NCBI GenBank assembly: GCA_963761425.1
Contig: CAVXGQ010000006.1
Coordinates: 128,610-192,609 of the forward strand
Length of the DNA: 64,000 nucleotides
Reading direction: 5' to 3'
DNA from: Bog-793 sp963761425
GTDB lineage: Bacteria; Actinomycetota; Acidimicrobiia; Acidimicrobiales; Bog-793
The stretch's first letter is position 1, and every line of letters starts with the position of its first letter. The position numbers and the translations under genes were made by a program. Shown here piece by piece: positions 53,085-62,291 of this stretch. The notes beneath the pieces were generated by a model. The model was not told the DNA's origin. It saw only the letters and a program-made list of their open reading frames with translations, and ran no database searches.

Positions 53085-54101
53085 TCAGGTGCTGCCGCCT
53101 CTGGACGGTGAGAAGGTGATGTCGTAGGGCTGCACATTCTGGGCGGGAAGCTGGACGCTCACCCCGTCGAGTTCCACCTTCAGATACGGCGGCGCGCCAA
53201 TGCGCACCGCGATCGACCCCACCGCCTGGTACGAGGCCGTCCCTCCCGCCACCAGCGTGGTCTGCCAGAGGTACTTGCCGTTCACTCCTGGCTGGACACC
53301 CAGCCAGCACGGTCCGGAGGCGGAAAACTCCACCGTGTAGTGCGAGCTCGTCGTGGCGTAAGCGACGACGCTGGTCGACACCGATAGTGGCGTGATTACC
53401 TGCCCGGGCGTGCCGCCACCGGTGTGGCCGGACTTGCCCTTGGTCTTTGACCCGGATGGCGGCAACGTGGTGTGGTGCGGGGAGGAGCCCCCCGACGCCA
53501 GCTGCCAGCTCGCCACGCCGATCGCGGCGAAGGCGACGGCCGTCGCGGCGATCGAAGCGGCCCGCCGAGCGGGCCGACCGCCGTGGTAGCGATGGCGACG
53601 GAATCGGGAGGTGCGCGTCGGCGCCTCGCTTACCGGGGCGAAATCCTCGTGATCGAACAGGGCCGCCCCGATCCGTGATCCCCGCCCCTCCCGGGACCTG
53701 TCCACGAGCGGGACCTCCGCCTGGTCCCGCCCCGGCGCGTTGGGGCTCTCAGATCGGGCGAGACCCTTGTCGACAAAAATCGGAAGCTTCACCGGCCGCG
53801 AACCCGACGGAGGCACAAGGCGCACCGACCACCGGGAGATCGGTCCCGGCTCGACATCGCCGCTTTGGCGCGCGCTGGGCGTCGCGCCCGTCGGCCGGAC
53901 GTGCGCCCGCGCGACCTCCTCCGGACTCGGGGCATGCACCGGCGCGACGCCCTCCCAGCGCCGTGAAACCGTACCCAGGACGTCGAGGGCGTGCTGGTGG
54001 GTGGTGACGGAGCGCCGTTCGGCGCGGTTCGGCGCAAAGCGGGTCCACGCGGCGAATCCCACGGCGAGAACCAGGGCGCCGATGGCGATTCCCGCAATCA
54101 A
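53085..54101 (-). CDS. Membrane protein with RodZ-like C-terminal domain
   Basis: 338 residues from a TTG behind GGGGAAGA: N-terminal anchor (IAGIAIGALVLAVGFAAW), a long hydrophilic Pro/Arg/Ser-rich middle, a second hydrophobic segment (RAASIAATAVAFAAIGVASWQLA), a Gly/Ser/Thr/Lys linker, and an extracytoplasmic domain (VEFSASGPCWLGVQ...LVAGGTASYQAVGSIAVRIGAPPYLKVELDGVSV) resembling the RodZ C-terminal domain (DUF4115). No helix-turn-helix RodZ head. A cell-envelope role is likely. Confidence 0.72.
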   Translation of the reverse strand: MIAGIAIGALVLAVGFAAWTRFAPNRAERRSVTTHQHALDVLGTVSRRWEGVAPVHAPSPEEVARAHVRPTGATPSARQSGDVEPGPISRWSVRLVPPSGSRPVKLPIFVDKGLARSESPNAPGRDQAEVPLVDRSREGRGSRIGAALFDHEDFAPVSEAPTRTSRFRRHRYHGGRPARRAASIAATAVAFAAIGVASWQLASGGSSPHHTTLPPSGSKTKGKSGHTGGGTPGQVITPLSVSTSVVAYATTSSHYTVEFSASGPCWLGVQPGVNGKYLWQTTLVAGGTASYQAVGSIAVRIGAPPYLKVELDGVSVQLPAQNVQPYDITFSPSRGGST

Positions 54102-54182
54102 GACGCGTCTTCCCCAGTATCACCTACCACGCGCACCATTCAAGCGCGCTGCCCCGTACTGCGCACCGCGACCATCGAAGAT

Positions 54183-54731
54183 TCAGGTGCGCATTCCGAA
54201 CCGCGGCCGCAGCGGGTCGGGGATCTGCGAACGGCACGGGTTGTTCTGGTCCCGGTCCGATAGCACCGGATCCGCCACCCCCCAGTCGGCGGCGATGTCC
54301 GGGTCGTTCCACGCCACGCCGAGTTCGTCCCGGGCGTTGTAGTACGCGTCGACGAGGTAGACGAGGGTCAGGTCCGTCAACGACGCGAAGCCGTGCGCCA
54401 CGCCCGGCGGAATGAACACGCCGTGTTCGTCGTCGCCGAGATCGGTGAGTTCGAGCGCGCCCTCGGTCGGCGAGCCGGCGCGCAGGTCATAGAGGATGAC
54501 ACGGGCGGAACCGCGGGTCACGAACCAGTAGTCGGCCTGGTGCAGGTGGTAGTGCAGGCCGACGACCGCGCCCGGTGACTTGTCCGACCGGTTGGCCTGC
54601 ACCATCTCGCGCCCGAGCGGGAACCACGACCGGCGGTAGGTCTCCACGAACCGACCGCGTTCGTCGCCGTGGACGACCGGTCTGACGTGGATGACGTCAC
54701 AGATGATCTTCGACTCGCTGATCTCGGCCAC
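54183..54731 (-). CDS. rfbC: dTDP-4-dehydrorhamnose 3,5-epimerase-type protein
   Basis: 182 residues of the RmlC cupin family: VVHGDERGRFVETYRRSWFP, QANRSDKSPGAVVGLHYHLHQADYWFVTRG and FIPPGVAHGFASL with the catalytic His. It makes a step of dTDP-rhamnose synthesis or a related sugar. GTG 54731 follows AAAGGG; the frame opens further to 54821. rmlA, B and D are not in the window. Confidence 0.85.
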   Translation of the reverse strand: MAEISESKIICDVIHVRPVVHGDERGRFVETYRRSWFPLGREMVQANRSDKSPGAVVGLHYHLHQADYWFVTRGSARVILYDLRAGSPTEGALELTDLGDDEHGVFIPPGVAHGFASLTDLTLVYLVDAYYNARDELGVAWNDPDIAADWGVADPVLSDRDQNNPCRSQIPDPLRPRFGMRT

Positions 54732-54827
54732 TGACGCCCTTTCACGATGCGACCCCATGACGCTACGCAAGACAGTCTGTCCCTGCGAACGACTCCCGAC
54801 CGACCCCGACCACGAGGACACGGCCGG

Positions 54828-55763
54828 TCAGACGAGTCGCAGCTCCCCGGACGGCCCGCGCACCAAGATCCCCTCGGCAACGAGCACCTCGGCGATATGC
54901 CGGGCCCGGGAGGCCTGCGACGGCCAGCCGGCGGCCCGGGCGACATCACCGGACGCGATCGGTCCGGCGCACGCGGCACGCACCAGCCGTCCGCGGCCCT
55001 GTCGGTCGGACCCCTCGAACCGAGACTGACGAGAGCTCACCGCAGCCGATCCGACCGCGGGGTCGGGATCACGAGGCCTCTCCGTTCGCCAGGCACATGC
55101 TCCGGCCGCCCGCACCGGACAGGTGCCGCACGCGGGGAGACGCGACGCACACACGAGGCTGCCAAAGTCCATGAGGGCGAGATTCCAGGCGCGCCCCGAC
55201 CCCGTCGGGAGCAGGGCATCGGCCAGGGCCTGGACCTCGGTGGGACGAAGCGACCGACCGAGCCCGGCGCGCGAGAGAACCCGGCCGACGTTCGTGTCGA
55301 CCGCCGCAACATCGGCATTGAACGCCAACGCCATCACGGCTCGCGCGGTGTAGGGACCGACGCCCGCCAAGGCGACAAGTTCGGCGAAGGTGTCTGGTAT
55401 ACGCCCGTCGTGGAGGTGCACGATCGCTTCGGCGGCCGAGTGCAGAGCGACAGCGCGGCGGTTGTACCCCAGACCGGCCCAGGCCCGGATCACCTCCCCG
55501 ACCGGAGCTGCGGCACACGACGCCGGAGTGGGGAATTGCCGGACGAACTCGCCGAATTTCGCCGCGACACGCCCGACCTGGGTCTGGGCGAGCATCGTCT
55601 CGGCGACGAGTACCTCCCACGGGTCGCGCGTCCTCCGCCAGGGAAGTCGATCCCGCTGGACCCGGGCGCCCTCCCACCACCGGCTAATGGGCCGGACCAA
55701 GCGGTGGGGGATTCGTCCGGCCAAGGGCGCGGCCGGAGGCATCGCCGCGGTTGGGGCTGTCAA
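54828..55763 (-). CDS. mutY: A/G-specific adenine glycosylase
   Basis: Removes adenine mispaired with 8-oxoguanine, complementing MutM. LPWRRTRDPWEVLVAETMLAQTQ with catalytic Glu, helix-hairpin-helix LAGVGPYTARAVMALAF, catalytic Asp in AAVDTNVGRVL, and 4Fe-4S ligands in C-x6-C-x2-C (CASRLPACGTC). The NUDIX-like C-terminal domain is replaced by a short winged-helix-like segment (311 aa total), as often in actinobacteria. TTG start overlaps the previous stop as TTGA. Confidence 0.92.
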   Translation of the reverse strand: MTAPTAAMPPAAPLAGRIPHRLVRPISRWWEGARVQRDRLPWRRTRDPWEVLVAETMLAQTQVGRVAAKFGEFVRQFPTPASCAAAPVGEVIRAWAGLGYNRRAVALHSAAEAIVHLHDGRIPDTFAELVALAGVGPYTARAVMALAFNADVAAVDTNVGRVLSRAGLGRSLRPTEVQALADALLPTGSGRAWNLALMDFGSLVCASRLPACGTCPVRAAGACAWRTERPRDPDPAVGSAAVSSRQSRFEGSDRQGRGRLVRAACAGPIASGDVARAAGWPSQASRARHIAEVLVAEGILVRGPSGELRLV

Positions 55764-56194
55764 TCGCGTGGCGCGCGCGTCGAGAACGGCAGGACCCAGT
55801 CCTCCTCCGTCTCCCCGTCGATCGAGAGTCGCCAGGTGTAGCGGGACGACGGCGCCAGCGGCAGCGGACCGAAGTTGAGGGCCAGCGCGACGTCGACCGG
55901 GCTCCCCTCGGGAACGGATTCGGGACGGGACACCTCGAAGTCACCCCGCACCTCAATCGGTTGTGGCCCGTCGGGAGTCTGGGCGACGATCGGCTGCCCG
56001 TCCTCATCGACCAAGAACAGCTCCCAGTGATGCGTCCGGTCGACCTCAGTCCAGTCGACATCGACCTTCATCGCCACGGCAGACGGAGTCGGGTCCGGCC
56101 CGATCAAGCTCCATCCGCCACCGAGGATGTAGAGCTTGCCGTCCGCGACCTGGGCGGCATCGCACAGAAGCAAGGTCACCCGCACCGGGCTCAC
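55760..56194 (-). CDS. DUF6941-type conserved protein
   Basis: 144 residues, beta-rich: LLLCDAAQVADGKLYILGGGWSLIG, HHWELFLVDEDGQPI, ALALNFGPLPLAPSSRYTWRLSIDG. Resembles an uncharacterised actinobacterial family. Translationally coupled to mutY. Confidence 0.75.
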   Translation of the reverse strand: MSPVRVTLLLCDAAQVADGKLYILGGGWSLIGPDPTPSAVAMKVDVDWTEVDRTHHWELFLVDEDGQPIVAQTPDGPQPIEVRGDFEVSRPESVPEGSPVDVALALNFGPLPLAPSSRYTWRLSIDGETEEDWVLPFSTRAPRD

Positions 56195-56296
56195 CGTAGT
56201 GGTTCTGTCTGGCTGGCGTAGTCGACACCCGACCGCATGGGTCGTTCTGTCGGCCTACAAACAGCTGAACATGAAGGCCGGTAACTTGGGCCCCGC

Positions 56297-56953
56297 ATGG
56301 GAGGTTTCCCGCTGGGCAACGACGTGTACCGTCGACCGCTCGTCGATGCTCTCGCCCGCATCTCGGTCGCACCGGGTTGGTGCTGCGCCGACATCGGCGC
56401 CGGCTCGGGCGAGGTGTCCTTGACCCTCGCCGCGATGGTCGGCACCGCGGGCCGGGTGTACGCGGTCGATCGCTCCACCATCGCTTGTCAAGACCTCACC
56501 GAGATGGTGGCCGGGGCCGAAGTGCCACAGGTCGTCACGCTCGTGCAATCGGCGGAGGACCTTGCGCTGCCCGAGCCGGTCGACCTGGCCTTCTGCCGCT
56601 TTCTGCTCATGCACGTCGCCGAGCCCCTCCCGGTCCTGCGACGGATGGCCGCGTCGACCCGCCCGGGCGGCTATGTCATCGCCCAAGAGCCCATCACCTC
56701 CACCGGCCGCGTCGCCGGCCTGCCCATGTCGATGCCCGACGCCCGGCACCCCGACATCGGTGCGGTTCTGCCCGGACTCGTCGTCGCCTGCGGATGCACG
56801 CTGGTGTCGGCGTGGGCGGAGGCACCGGCCGGAGTGGGTCCCGGCCCGGTGGCGGATTACCTCGAGGAGCTGTCCGGGGTCGATCCCGGCGACGACCCGG
56901 TCGTCCTCCCGGTGCTCGTCACCGTCATCGCACAGAGGCCGGCGTCCACCTGA
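56297..56953 (+). CDS. Class I SAM-dependent methyltransferase
   Basis: 218 residues with SAM motif I CADIGAGSGEVSLTLAA, VYAVDRS, LAFCRFLLMHVAEPLPVLRRM and GGYVIAQEP. Similar to small-molecule methyltransferases; substrate unknown. Divergent from the DUF6941/mutY pair. Confidence 0.85.
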   Translation: MGGFPLGNDVYRRPLVDALARISVAPGWCCADIGAGSGEVSLTLAAMVGTAGRVYAVDRSTIACQDLTEMVAGAEVPQVVTLVQSAEDLALPEPVDLAFCRFLLMHVAEPLPVLRRMAASTRPGGYVIAQEPITSTGRVAGLPMSMPDARHPDIGAVLPGLVVACGCTLVSAWAEAPAGVGPGPVADYLEELSGVDPGDDPVVLPVLVTVIAQRPAST

Positions 56954-57392
56954 CCCGTCTCGGCGCCGCCGCGACGAGGTGGTGCGGTGATGGAGGACAA
57001 CTCGCCGATCGCCACCTCCCCCGCCTCGACCACTGCCACTTGGCTGGCGACCGGAGACGACCCGTGCGCCGTGGCGACCGGGGAGCGGCCCGCCGAGGAC
57101 CATCGGAATGGCCTGATGGTCTCAGTAGCGGGTAGGCCCCCCGCCACGACAGGCACCCCGTCGACGGGCCCGGCCGGATCCGACCACCGACCGCGGGTAT
57201 CGCCTCCGTGTGAGACTCGCCGGGGGCGACCACTGAATCCGGGCCTCGAAAGGGGGCTCGCCAGACGGTCGCGCTCCGTGGCCGCGAGTCGGCGGGGCAC
57301 CGCGACTTGGTCTGCGGTACCGGGCTACTCCGCCAGACCGAGGATCCCCGGAGGGCGGATGGGCGCCCCGACCGACCGGCCCGGGTGGTCGG
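56954..57392. other. Gene-free stretch
   Basis: 439 bases between two convergent genes. Open frames on both strands here are Pro/Arg/Ser-rich and look random; no RNA gene, repeat or element recognised. Confidence 0.5.
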
Positions 57393-57854
57393 TCAGCTCG
57401 CTTCGGAACTGGGCGCGGGGGATCTCCCGCGACGCCAAGGCGAAAAAGACCGGCCAACAAAGGACGCCGCGGCCGCCGACCACCGGTAGCTGCGCGTGGC
57501 TCGGATGGACGCGATCTCGTCATTCAGCTCGACAATCTCCTCATTCAGCTCGGCGATGACGGCCTCCGCCCGTTCCAGGTCTCCGAACAGTTCGGCCGCC
57601 CGGGCGCGGACCTCTGCGAGCTGATCGGCGAGCTCCTCGCGCGCGTTCATCTCCCTGATCTCCTGCTTGGCCAGCTCTAACTCGGCCTCTTTGAGATAAA
57701 CCTCCTTGACCGCGAGCTCGCGCAGGACGGCTTGGAGCTCGGCCGCGCGCACCTGGTCTATCTCAGCCCGCTCCCGGTCAGCGAGTGAAGCCTCCCCGGG
57801 GGGCCCCTCCGCGGGAGTCGGCCCTACCACGGGTTTCACGGTACTCGACACCAC
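57393..57854 (-). CDS. Coiled-coil protein next to a glycosyltransferase
   Basis: 153 residues: a Pro/Gly N terminus, a long heptad-rich helix (VYLKEAELELAKQEIREMNAREELADQLAEVRARAAELF...VIAELNEEIVELNDEI), then RATRSYRWSAAAASFVGR. The last motif is common at the ends of coiled coils attached to glycosyltransferases, so it may be a stand-alone partner of the enzyme encoded 12 bases upstream. Confidence 0.72.
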   Translation of the reverse strand: MVSSTVKPVVGPTPAEGPPGEASLADRERAEIDQVRAAELQAVLRELAVKEVYLKEAELELAKQEIREMNAREELADQLAEVRARAAELFGDLERAEAVIAELNEEIVELNDEIASIRATRSYRWSAAAASFVGRSFSPWRRGRSPAPSSEAS

Positions 57855-57866
57855 TGAAACATCCTC

Positions 57867-59942
57867 CTACCGGGACCCTCCTCCGGCCGAGCCGCCCCAG
57901 AGGAGCCCCTCGACGACCGACGGCCAGACCGACCCTGCCGGCCGCTCCGCCCAGGCGGCCTGCTGGGCGAGTACCTGTCGCCGCTGGGACTCCCAGGCGG
58001 CGGCGTCGCTGAGGAGTCTGGCGACCGCGCCGGCGAACTCGGTGGGGTCGTCAGCGACCACGACCGCGCCCGAGCCATCGAAGGGGATTCCCTCGGCACC
58101 CACCGTCGTCGTCACGGTCGGAACGCCGTACTGGACTGCCTCGACAGTCTTCAGCTTCACACCTGATCCAAAGCGGATGGGAACCACGACGACCCGCACC
58201 TCCCCGTAGAGGTCCTCAAGGCGCTCTACTTGTCCGACGAATTCGATCGCCGGGGTGACCAGGCGTTGCACGTTCGCCGGGGGATCGACTCCGGTCACTC
58301 GTAACCGCGCCCCCGGCACCCGGGCCCGCACCCTCGGAAGGATCTGTCGGGTGAACCACACCAGCGCGTCCGCGTTGGGAGAATCCGGACCCGCGGACCA
58401 GGCGGCGACGAAGGCCAGGTCTCGGCGGGCCGCGAGCTCGGTCGAAATCACCCGCGAGCCGGCGAGGAACGGGGGATGCACCGCGACGCGGGCCGGGTCC
58501 GGCGAGTTCGCCCGGAAAAAGCCCGCCTCATCTTCGGAGATCGCGACAACGAAGTCTGCCTGACGGGCGATCTCCCGCTCGATTCCAGACAATCGCGCTG
58601 CGTCCCGCTCTACCCGGATCGCCGTTGGCGCGTCAATGACGAAGGGGATCTGTCTCTCGAGCCGGCGATGGAACAGGGCTTCCGCGTCATAGACGACCGG
58701 GATTCCGGGAGCCAGCCGGCGCAGCGTCTCTATCGAAGACGCCCAGTTGTGCGGCCGGGAAACGATCACGAGCCCGTAGCATCGTCCGCCCGGGCTCAAC
58801 AGGGTTTTCAGGTCCGGATCGACCACCTCGACTCCGAGCGCCCGAGCCCGGGCAGGGTCGGCCGCGCTGGGCGCGACTAGCGGCAACACGTCGACCCGGA
58901 AACCACCGGCGGTTGCCAGCTCAACCAGGACGTCCGCCATCCGGCCGGATCCGGCACCGAGCGACGGATCGGGTACCGCGTCGTCGATGACGAGCACGCC
59001 GGGCCATTCGCTCCGGGACGGCCGGTTGCCCGACGCCCGCGTCTTTGCCGTTCCTGCTCGCGCCACCCCGGATCCCGGCGGCGACGGTTCGACTTCCGAC
59101 CCGCCACCAGCTGCTGCGGCCCGACGGGCCCGGGAACGTCGCAGTTCGAACAGTTCCGAGTTGAGCGTCATGACGCACCTTCGGTACAGATGGCCGGTGC
59201 GATCCGAATGGTGACGGCGCACCGTTGCCGCCGGTTCGACGCGCACGAGCCCACCGGTCTCGACGACCCGGGCGCACAGGTCCATCGTCACGAATCCGAA
59301 CGGATGGAAGACCTCGTCGAGACCACCGATCCGGTTCCACGCCGTCCGCCGTAGGAAGAAAGCGCAATCCGACACCTCGGCCAGCCCGCCGTCGCTGGGC
59401 ATCTCCTTCGCCACTCCGGACCCGGCGGGAGGGCGGCCGGGGCCCCCAGCGACCAGGGCATCGATCGCCGCTGACGCCGCGTCTCCCGGCGCGAGCACCG
59501 GACCGCCCACGACATCGGCTTCGGGGTGCTCCTCCGCCGAGGTGACGAGCCGGTCCAGCCAGTCCGGCGCCACCTCGACGTCATCGTGGACGACAACGAA
59601 CCCCGCGCCCCGCGCCGCGCTGACTGCCACGTTCACCGAGCCCGCGAAACCGAGGTTCCAGTTGGACTCGATGACCTTCGCTCCCCTGACGCGCCGCGTG
59701 ACCGCGTCCTTGACGTCAGATGCGACGTCATTCAGGACCAGCACGACCTGGTACGCGAGGTCCGCACTCTGCCCTTGAACCGAGGTTAGGCACTCGAGGA
59801 GATACGGCGATGTCCCCCAGGCCACGACGATCACCGAGACGGCGGGATCGGCTGGCTCGGCGAAGACAACCCCGCCTGTCTCGTTCACGGCTTCGGTCGC
59901 CCCGCGCCGGGCGTTCGGTCCGCCCTCGACCGCACTAGGCAA
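57867..59942 (-). CDS. Two-domain glycosyltransferase (GT2-GT4 type)
   Basis: 691 residues. N-terminal GT2 domain: VSVIVVAWGTSPYLLECL, WNLGFAGSVN, VVHDDVEVAPDWL (metal-binding acidic motif), FGFVTMDLCARV. A linker leads to a GT4-like domain (PGVLVIDDAVPD, VVYDAEALFH, ADFVVAISEDE, LRVTGVDPP, VVPIRFGSGVKLKTVEAVQYGVPTV). This fusion is known from polysaccharide and lipopolysaccharide-type loci. Start is TTG 59942 or GTG 59888; neither has a clear ribosome site. Confidence 0.85.
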   Translation of the reverse strand: MPSAVEGGPNARRGATEAVNETGGVVFAEPADPAVSVIVVAWGTSPYLLECLTSVQGQSADLAYQVVLVLNDVASDVKDAVTRRVRGAKVIESNWNLGFAGSVNVAVSAARGAGFVVVHDDVEVAPDWLDRLVTSAEEHPEADVVGGPVLAPGDAASAAIDALVAGGPGRPPAGSGVAKEMPSDGGLAEVSDCAFFLRRTAWNRIGGLDEVFHPFGFVTMDLCARVVETGGLVRVEPAATVRRHHSDRTGHLYRRCVMTLNSELFELRRSRARRAAAAGGGSEVEPSPPGSGVARAGTAKTRASGNRPSRSEWPGVLVIDDAVPDPSLGAGSGRMADVLVELATAGGFRVDVLPLVAPSAADPARARALGVEVVDPDLKTLLSPGGRCYGLVIVSRPHNWASSIETLRRLAPGIPVVYDAEALFHRRLERQIPFVIDAPTAIRVERDAARLSGIEREIARQADFVVAISEDEAGFFRANSPDPARVAVHPPFLAGSRVISTELAARRDLAFVAAWSAGPDSPNADALVWFTRQILPRVRARVPGARLRVTGVDPPANVQRLVTPAIEFVGQVERLEDLYGEVRVVVVPIRFGSGVKLKTVEAVQYGVPTVTTTVGAEGIPFDGSGAVVVADDPTEFAGAVARLLSDAAAWESQRRQVLAQQAAWAERPAGSVWPSVVEGLLWGGSAGGGSR

Positions 59943-60618
59943 GCCGGTCGCGCAGGAAGCTCACCGTGCGTTCCCAGGCGAGTGCCGCGGCCTCGGCCGC
60001 GTAGACCTCGGGGCGCGTGTCATTGAAAAAGGCATGATCGGTTCCCGAATACACGTGCATCGTCACGTCGGCGTTACCCCCGGCGCGAATCTGGCGTTCG
60101 ATGTCCCGGCAGAGCTTCGGCGTCGCCCACCGGTCGTTCGCCGCGTAATGGCCGAGGACGGCACCGCGGATCGACGCGTAGTCGGGATCCACCTTCGGCC
60201 AGGGAATCGCCCCGTAGAAAGACACCAGGGCGCGCACCATTTCCGGGCGCTGGCTGGCGACAACGTACGCAAGCCCCCCTCCCATACAGAAACCGACGAG
60301 GCCGACCCCGGGTTGTTGCGCCCGGAAGGCGACGGCGTCCACCGCGGCCGACAGATCTTTGGCCACCTCGGATGGGGACATGGCCATCATCCACTCGCCG
60401 GCCTCTCCGGGGTCGGTCGTCACCCGCCCGTGGTAGAGATCCGGCGCCAGGGCAACAAAGCCCTCGCGGCCCAGCCGATCGCAGACGTCAGTGATGTGAG
60501 GCACAAGTCCCCAGAATTCCGGGATGACCACCACGCCGGGACCGCTCGCCGCCGAAGGAACCGCGAGGTATCCCTGAACCTCGCCGCCTTGGCCGGGGAA
60601 CGCAATCAATCCACCCAT
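59935..60618 (-). CDS. Dienelactone hydrolase-family protein
   Basis: 228 residues: GVVVIPEFWGLVPHITDVCDRLGREGFVALAPDLYHG, nucleophile Cys in GFCMGGGLAY and His in GTDHAFFND, the Cys-Asp-His triad of dienelactone hydrolases. May act on aromatic-ring-cleavage lactones or other esters; no catabolic genes nearby. ATG 60618 follows GGGAG. Confidence 0.87.
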   Translation of the reverse strand: MGGLIAFPGQGGEVQGYLAVPSAASGPGVVVIPEFWGLVPHITDVCDRLGREGFVALAPDLYHGRVTTDPGEAGEWMMAMSPSEVAKDLSAAVDAVAFRAQQPGVGLVGFCMGGGLAYVVASQRPEMVRALVSFYGAIPWPKVDPDYASIRGAVLGHYAANDRWATPKLCRDIERQIRAGGNADVTMHVYSGTDHAFFNDTRPEVYAAEAAALAWERTVSFLRDRLA

Positions 60619-60685
60619 GACCACTCCCGCCGAGCACCGAACGGACCTCACAATACCGGTGGCTCCGGGCGAACACCTGGGCTCG

Positions 60686-62092
60686 TCAGCCGATGATGCC
60701 CCCACGGGTCATGGCGAGAACGTCGAGGGCCCGGTCGACCTCCTCCTCACCCAACAGGCCCATCTCGAGGACCACGGTTCGCAGGTCCTTCTCCTCCGCC
60801 AGGGCGCGTTGTACGACCTTCGCGGCGTTCTCATAACCGATGTACGGATTGAGGGCTGTCGCGATCGACGCCGAAGACAGCGCGTAGACGCGGCAGCGCG
60901 CGACATCCGCTTCGATGCCCGCCACGCACTTCGTGGCGAGAGTGCGGCTCGCCGAAGCCAGCAGGCGGATCGACTCGAGCAGGTTCCGTCCCATCACCGG
61001 AAGCATGATGTTCAGCTCGAAGTTGCCTGACGCTCCCGCGAAGGCGACGGCGGCGTCGTTGCCTATCACCTGGGCGACGACCTGGCACACCGCCTCGGGC
61101 ACGACAGGATTCACCTTGCCGGGCATGATCGAGGAACCCGGCTGGAGATCTGGGAGGTGGATCTCTCCCAACCCGCAGCGCGGACCCGACGACATCCAGC
61201 GCAGGTCGTTGGCGATCTTGTACAGCGACACGGCGATCGTTCGCAGCACGCCTGAGGCCTCGACCAGACCGTCGCGCGCGCCTTGGGCTTCGAAATGGTC
61301 CCGCGCCTCGGTGACCGCCAGCCCGGTCGCCTGACGCAAACGTTCGATCACTTCGGCGGCGAAACCGGGCCGGGCGTTGAGTCCCGTGCCAACGGCGGTC
61401 CCCCCAAGGGGGAGCTCGCCGACGCGCGGCAGGCTGGACTGCAGGCGATCGATCCCGTGGTCGACCGCCGCCGCGTAGCCGTCGAACTCCTGGCCCAGGG
61501 TCACTGGCGTCGCATCCATGAGGTGGGTGCGACCGGCTTTCACCAACTCAGTGAAGTCCCGGGCTTTCCCCCGCAGCTCGGCCGAAAGCCGCTCGAGGGC
61601 CGGCAGGAGGTCGGCCTGAATCTCGCGGACGCAGGCGAGGTGGATCGCGGAGGGGAAGGTGTCGTTCGAGGACTGTGACGCGTTCACCTCGTCGTTCGGG
61701 CCCACCGTCCGTCCCAGCCGTTCACCGGCGAGATGTGCGAGGACCTCGTTCATGTTCATGTTCGTCGACGTGCCTGAACCGGTCTGGAACACGTCGACGG
61801 GAAACTGATCGGCGTGCTGACCCGACGCGACCTCACGAGCGGCGAACTCGATCGCCTCGCCGACCACGGCGTCGATGGTCCCGAGTTCGGCGTTGACCGC
61901 CGCACAGGTGCCCTTGATGAGCGCGAGCGCCTCGAGGATCGATCGCTCCACCGGCCGTCCTGAGATCGGGAAGTTCTCGACGGCCCGTTGCGTCTGCGCC
62001 CCCCAGCGTGCGTTCGCCGGCACTCGCACGCCGCCCATCGAATCGTGCTCAATCCGGAAGCCGTCTGCCGAATCGGGCTTCATCTCGCCCAT
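60686..62092 (-). CDS. fumC: Fumarate hydratase class II
   Basis: 468 residues: RWGAQTQRAVENFPIS, TGSGTSTNMNMNEVLA, NASQSSNDTFPSA, GRTHLMDATPVTLGQE and the active-site loop GSSIMPGKVNPVVPEA. TCA cycle enzyme; aspartase is similar, but the motifs fit fumarase better. ATG 62092 follows AAAGGGCG. Confidence 0.93.
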   Translation of the reverse strand: MGEMKPDSADGFRIEHDSMGGVRVPANARWGAQTQRAVENFPISGRPVERSILEALALIKGTCAAVNAELGTIDAVVGEAIEFAAREVASGQHADQFPVDVFQTGSGTSTNMNMNEVLAHLAGERLGRTVGPNDEVNASQSSNDTFPSAIHLACVREIQADLLPALERLSAELRGKARDFTELVKAGRTHLMDATPVTLGQEFDGYAAAVDHGIDRLQSSLPRVGELPLGGTAVGTGLNARPGFAAEVIERLRQATGLAVTEARDHFEAQGARDGLVEASGVLRTIAVSLYKIANDLRWMSSGPRCGLGEIHLPDLQPGSSIMPGKVNPVVPEAVCQVVAQVIGNDAAVAFAGASGNFELNIMLPVMGRNLLESIRLLASASRTLATKCVAGIEADVARCRVYALSSASIATALNPYIGYENAAKVVQRALAEEKDLRTVVLEMGLLGEEEVDRALDVLAMTRGGIIG

Positions 62093-62291
62093 GTCGTCGC
62101 CCTTTCTGCCGCCAAACAGGCGCCAACGCGCCCCTGAACCTGTGCACAAGGCGATTTCACCGTAGCGGGGCATGATCCGCAACGACGCGGCTCCAGCTCA
62201 CGAGCGATTTCCTTGCAGGCTTGGTGGGCCGCCGGTACGGTGAACTTACATTGTCCAACCTGACGAGGGTTCTGTCGCGGACGGTGATCCA

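Noticed and set aside
56987..57559. 190-codon plus-strand frame
   Set aside because: Pro/Arg/Ser-rich without conserved motifs, and its 3' part overlaps the coiled-coil gene on the other strand.
62183..62291. Cyclic di-AMP riboswitch before the NlpC/P60 gene
   Set aside because: Cell-wall hydrolase genes often have one in actinobacteria, but the ~110-base leader lacks the conserved core sequence I would expect.
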